Shown here in pieces: positions 5,790 to 7,582 of a DNA stretch of 7,582 nt. Within the stretch, counting starts at the first letter, position 1; the number at the start of each line of letters is the position of its first letter. Source of the DNA: Pseudomonadota bacterium (GTDB lineage Bacteria > Pseudomonadota > Alphaproteobacteria > Rhizobiales > Rhizobiaceae); NCBI GenBank assembly GCA_003242525.1, contig QGUU01000104.1, positions 1 through 7,582 of the forward strand, in the 5' to 3' direction. Under the pieces are notes generated by a model. The model was not told where the DNA came from and did not search any database. It was given only the letters and a program-made list of their open reading frames with translations. The position numbers and the translations under genes were made by a program.

Positions 5790-6551
5790 CTATTTCGGCG
5801 CCATGCGGATTGCGCCATCGAGGCGGATGGTTTCGCCATTGAGCATCTGGTTCTCCACTATATGCAGCGCGAGGGCTGCATACTCCGCGGGGTCGCCGAG
5901 ACGTGGCGGGAAGGGCACGGCGGCGCCGAGTGCGTCCTGCAATTCCTGCGGCATGCCGGCCACCATGGGCGTCTTGAAAACGCCAGGTGCGATGGTGCAG
6001 ACCCGGATACCCGAACGCGCCAGATCCCGCGCGATGGGGAGCGTCATGCCCACAACGCCGCCTTTCGATGCGGAATAGGCGGCCTGGCCGATCTGGCCGT
6101 CATAGGCGGCAACCGAGGCCGTATTGACGATCACGCCGCGTTCGCCCCCTTCCAGCGCCTGCAATTCGGCGACGCGATGGGCGAACAGCCGAATCATGTT
6201 GAAGGTGCCAATGAGGTTGACCTCGACAACCTTGGCGAAACGCTCAAGCGGGTGCGGGCCATCCCGGCCAACAGTCTTCATGCCAAGGACGATGCCGGCG
6301 CAATTGACCAGGATGCGAGGCGGCCCGAGCCGCTCTGCAATCTGTGCCATCGCTGCCTCACCGCTTTCGGCGCTGGCAACGTCGCATCGCGTGGCCATGC
6401 CGCCGATTTCCGCAGCGACCTGGGCGGCACGATCGAAATCAAGGTCGAGCATACCCACTCTGGCGCCCCTTGCGGCGAGCGCCCTTGCAGTGGCTTCGCC
6501 AAGGCCGGAGCCTGCACCGGTCACAATCGCGGTTTGTCCGCTCGGGTTCAT
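5790..6551 (-). CDS. Short-chain dehydrogenase, type-2 3-hydroxyacyl-CoA dehydrogenase-like
   Basis: A classical SDR of 253 residues. The Rossmann motif TGAGSGLG is at 11-18. D36, at the end of the second beta-strand, favours NAD over NADP. NCAG lies at 83-86, and the catalytic tetrad is N112, S146, Y159 and K163 (YSASK). The C-terminal half is strikingly like human HSD17B10/HADH2: TIAPGVFKTPM, then VPFPPRLGDPAEYA, and the end NGETIRLDGAIRM. The likely reaction is reversible oxidation of (S)-3-hydroxyacyl-CoA or 2-methyl-3-hydroxybutyryl-CoA in fatty-acid or isoleucine breakdown, in the cytoplasm. The real substrate in this organism is inferred. The ATG at 6551 has a perfect AAGGAG (plus-strand 6558-6563) 6 nt upstream. 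The gene sits 66 bp behind the acetyltransferase gene and 96 bp before the HugZ-like gene, all on one strand, so an operon is likely. Confidence 0.92.
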   Translation of the reverse strand: MNPSGQTAIVTGAGSGLGEATARALAARGARVGMLDLDFDRAAQVAAEIGGMATRCDVASAESGEAAMAQIAERLGPPRILVNCAGIVLGMKTVGRDGPHPLERFAKVVEVNLIGTFNMIRLFAHRVAELQALEGGERGVIVNTASVAAYDGQIGQAAYSASKGGVVGMTLPIARDLARSGIRVCTIAPGVFKTPMVAGMPQELQDALGAAVPFPPRLGDPAEYAALALHIVENQMLNGETIRLDGAIRMAPK

Positions 6552-6617
6552 GTCTGGCTCCTTTGCGAGGCGCTGGCCACAAGCGGGTTTGCATCTTGCA
6601 ACCGGCTATTGTGCCAC

Positions 6618-7139
6618 TCATGCCTCGACGGGTTCGCGGGTATCGGCATGGTGAACCATGCCGGTCAGTTTTGCCACCGCCCCAGGCACGATTTCGTGCG
6701 ACAGGACACGATCAGGGTCCACCGGGCGAGGCATGGAAATCTGGCCACGTGGGATCTTCCGGAAGCCGAGCGGGCCGTAATAGGGTTCGTCTCCGACCAG
6801 GACGACGGCCCGATGGCCGGCCTTGGCGGCCTCTTGGAGTGCGATCGCCACCAGGCGCCTGCCAATGCCGCGATTCTTGTAGGTTGGCCTTACGGCGAGA
6901 GGGCCGAGCATGAGCGCACGGCCTTCACCTGCCGCAACGCGAGTCATGCGCACCGAAGCAACAACCGTTTCCCCGTCCACCGCGACGAAGGACAACGCCC
7001 GCTCATGGGGCCCGCCTTCCCGGATCTTGTAGGCCGCGCGTACGAACCGGCCCGGCCCGAAGGCCTCTTCGTTGATTGCTTCTATTTCAGCGTCGTGCGC
7101 CGGAGATTCCGGCAGGTAAACTACGTCGGCAAGGCTCAT
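6618..7139 (-). CDS. YhbS-like GNAT N-acetyltransferase
   Basis: From the ATG at 7139 the product has 173 residues, the usual size for the YhbS-type branch of the GNAT fold. The central strand and acetyl-CoA-binding motif A are clear: MLGPLAVRPTYKNRGIGRRLV, with the pyrophosphate loop NRGIGR at 89-94. Motif B follows with VVLVGDEPYYGPLGF at about 112-126, the YYxxxGF signature of this branch. The acceptor substrate cannot be predicted. An in-frame ATG at 7259 would add 40 residues of low-complexity, unconserved-looking sequence, so the inner start is preferred, although its ribosome site is weak (GGAA or AAAG). It is the first gene of the probable SDR/HugZ-like operon and diverges from the glutathionyl-hydroquinone reductase gene. 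Confidence 0.87.
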   Translation of the reverse strand: MSLADVVYLPESPAHDAEIEAINEEAFGPGRFVRAAYKIREGGPHERALSFVAVDGETVVASVRMTRVAAGEGRALMLGPLAVRPTYKNRGIGRRLVAIALQEAAKAGHRAVVLVGDEPYYGPLGFRKIPRGQISMPRPVDPDRVLSHEIVPGAVAKLTGMVHHADTREPVEA

Positions 7140-7146
7140 GGTCTTT

Positions 7147-7158
7147 GCGTTCCGGTCG
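7147..7158 (-). repeat. 12-bp motif CGACCGGAACGC, copy upstream of the GNAT gene
   Basis: On the - strand CGACCGGAACGC ends 7 nt before the GNAT start codon at 7139. An identical copy lies on the + strand at 7365-7376, upstream of the divergent reductase gene. Because it is so close to the start codon, this copy would lie in the leader of the message or in the ribosome-binding area. Confidence 0.5.
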
Positions 7159-7326
7159 AAGGGAAGGATTGCTGCACGCGGCAGCGTTCGCCAATCAGCG
7201 CTTTCAGGCGCGGGCGTCCTTTCGTCGTCGGTCGAACCGGATAAGGGCAAAGACATCATTCATCGCGGCGTTCCGCTATCATCAAACCACGGTTGCTGCA
7301 ATCAGGCTTTTGGCCTCTGGCGCTTG

Positions 7327-7349
7327 CAGGTGACGGTGCGTTCACCCTG
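7327..7349. promoter_or_regulatory. Imperfect inverted repeat, possible operator
   Basis: CAGGTGA (7327-7333) is repeated inversely as TCACCCTG (7342-7349), with one bulged C and an eight-base spacer. The position, about 60-80 bp before the reductase start, would suit a regulator site. There is no match to a known operator that I can name. Confidence 0.25.
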
Positions 7350-7364
7350 GCTGCATTTCTGGTG

Positions 7365-7376
7365 CGACCGGAACGC
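7365..7376 (+). repeat. 12-bp motif CGACCGGAACGC, copy upstream of the reductase gene
   Basis: This is identical to the copy at 7147-7158 and has the same orientation relative to its downstream gene. It ends 30 nt before the ATG at 7407. Confidence 0.5.
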
Positions 7377-7406
7377 CCTACATCAGGCGAAACGCGAGGA
7401 CGATCC

Positions 7407-7582
7407 ATGGGACTTCTTATTGACGGCAAGTGGCACGACCAATGGTACGACACAAAGGCAAGCGGCGGCCGTTTCGTGCGCGCGCAGTCGCAATGGCGCG
7501 ACTGGATAACGCCAAATGGCGAGCCGGCCGAAGGACGCCAACGAGGCTTCAAGGCTGAACCAGGTCGTTACCATCTTTACGT
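7407..7582 (+). CDS. Glutathionyl-hydroquinone reductase (YqjG/ECM4-type Xi-class GST), 5' part
   Basis: The frame opens with ATG at 7407 behind a clear AGGA (7397-7400, spacer 6 nt) and runs off the right edge after 58 full codons. The N-terminus is distinctive for Xi-class glutathione transferases, which reduce glutathionyl-hydroquinones. It begins MGLLIDGKWHDQWYDTKASG, continues with GRFVRAQSQWRDWITPNG, and ends in FKAEPGRYHLYV. In this family the sequence just after that point contains the catalytic Cys-Pro-Trp motif, which is therefore just outside the window. The full protein is usually a little over 320 residues. The gene diverges from the GNAT-SDR-HugZ-like operon. Confidence is high for the family despite the short fragment, because the N-terminal pattern is so characteristic. 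Confidence 0.88.
   Translation, partial: MGLLIDGKWHDQWYDTKASGGRFVRAQSQWRDWITPNGEPAEGRQRGFKAEPGRYHLY

Larger units (their letters stand above)
7140..7406. other. 267-bp divergent intergenic region (GNAT / GS-HQR)
   Basis: No gene is evident here if the inner GNAT start is used. The region must carry the promoters for the leftward operon and the rightward reductase gene. It contains a 12-bp sequence present once upstream of each gene, and an imperfect inverted repeat at 7327-7349. I could not identify convincing -35/-10 pairs. Confidence 0.6.

Noticed and set aside
5787..7244. 485-codon open frame on the + strand
   Set aside because: It runs antisense through the SDR gene, the spacer and the GNAT gene, both of which have clear catalytic motifs. 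The translation is Arg/His/Cys-rich and shows no family. It stays open because of high GC.

Overview
The window looks like chromosomal core DNA of an alphaproteobacterium of the order Hyphomicrobiales/Rhizobiales, probably Rhizobiaceae or a close relative. The evidence is high GC content, dense genes on both strands, and the clustering of ctrA, chpT and an eipA-type (DUF1134) gene, all hallmarks of the alphaproteobacterial CtrA cell-cycle network. There are no tRNA or rRNA genes, insertion sequences, phage genes or CRISPR arrays.

Left part (1-2501), cell-cycle and envelope block. The window opens inside ctrA (+ strand, DNA-binding half only), closed by a strong intrinsic terminator. Convergent to it lie a CheY-like single-domain response regulator and, upstream of that, chpT, the histidine phosphotransferase that passes phosphate from CckA to CtrA and CpdR. 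A 331-bp divergent intergenic region separates chpT from eipA, a periplasmic DUF1134 envelope protein whose Brucella homologue is activated by CtrA. This region carries CtrA-like half-sites, a CcrM-type GANTC site and a hairpin. Regulator, phosphodonor and probable target are therefore neighbours.

Middle part (2609-4784). A membrane-anchored long coiled-coil protein of unknown function (+ strand) converges on a SpoU/TrmH-family RNA 2'-O-methyltransferase (- strand), with the two stop codons overlapping. Upstream of the methyltransferase, on the same strand, is an ArsR/SmtB-type repressor without the classical metal-binding motif.

Right part (4932-7582). Three - strand genes probably form an operon: a YhbS-like GNAT acetyltransferase, an SDR closely resembling type-2 3-hydroxyacyl-CoA dehydrogenase (HSD17B10-like), and a HugZ/PNPOx-like split-barrel protein with a DUF2470 domain. 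Divergent from them, at the right edge, is the 5' end of a glutathionyl-hydroquinone reductase gene (YqjG/ECM4 type). The intergenic region holds a 12-bp sequence repeated upstream of both divergent genes.

The most interesting points are the uncharacterised receiver protein between ctrA and chpT, the CtrA-like sites at eipA, and the coiled-coil protein. I see no clear sign of a wholly new system; this is mostly conserved chromosomal core. All family assignments come from reading the translations by eye, without database searches.
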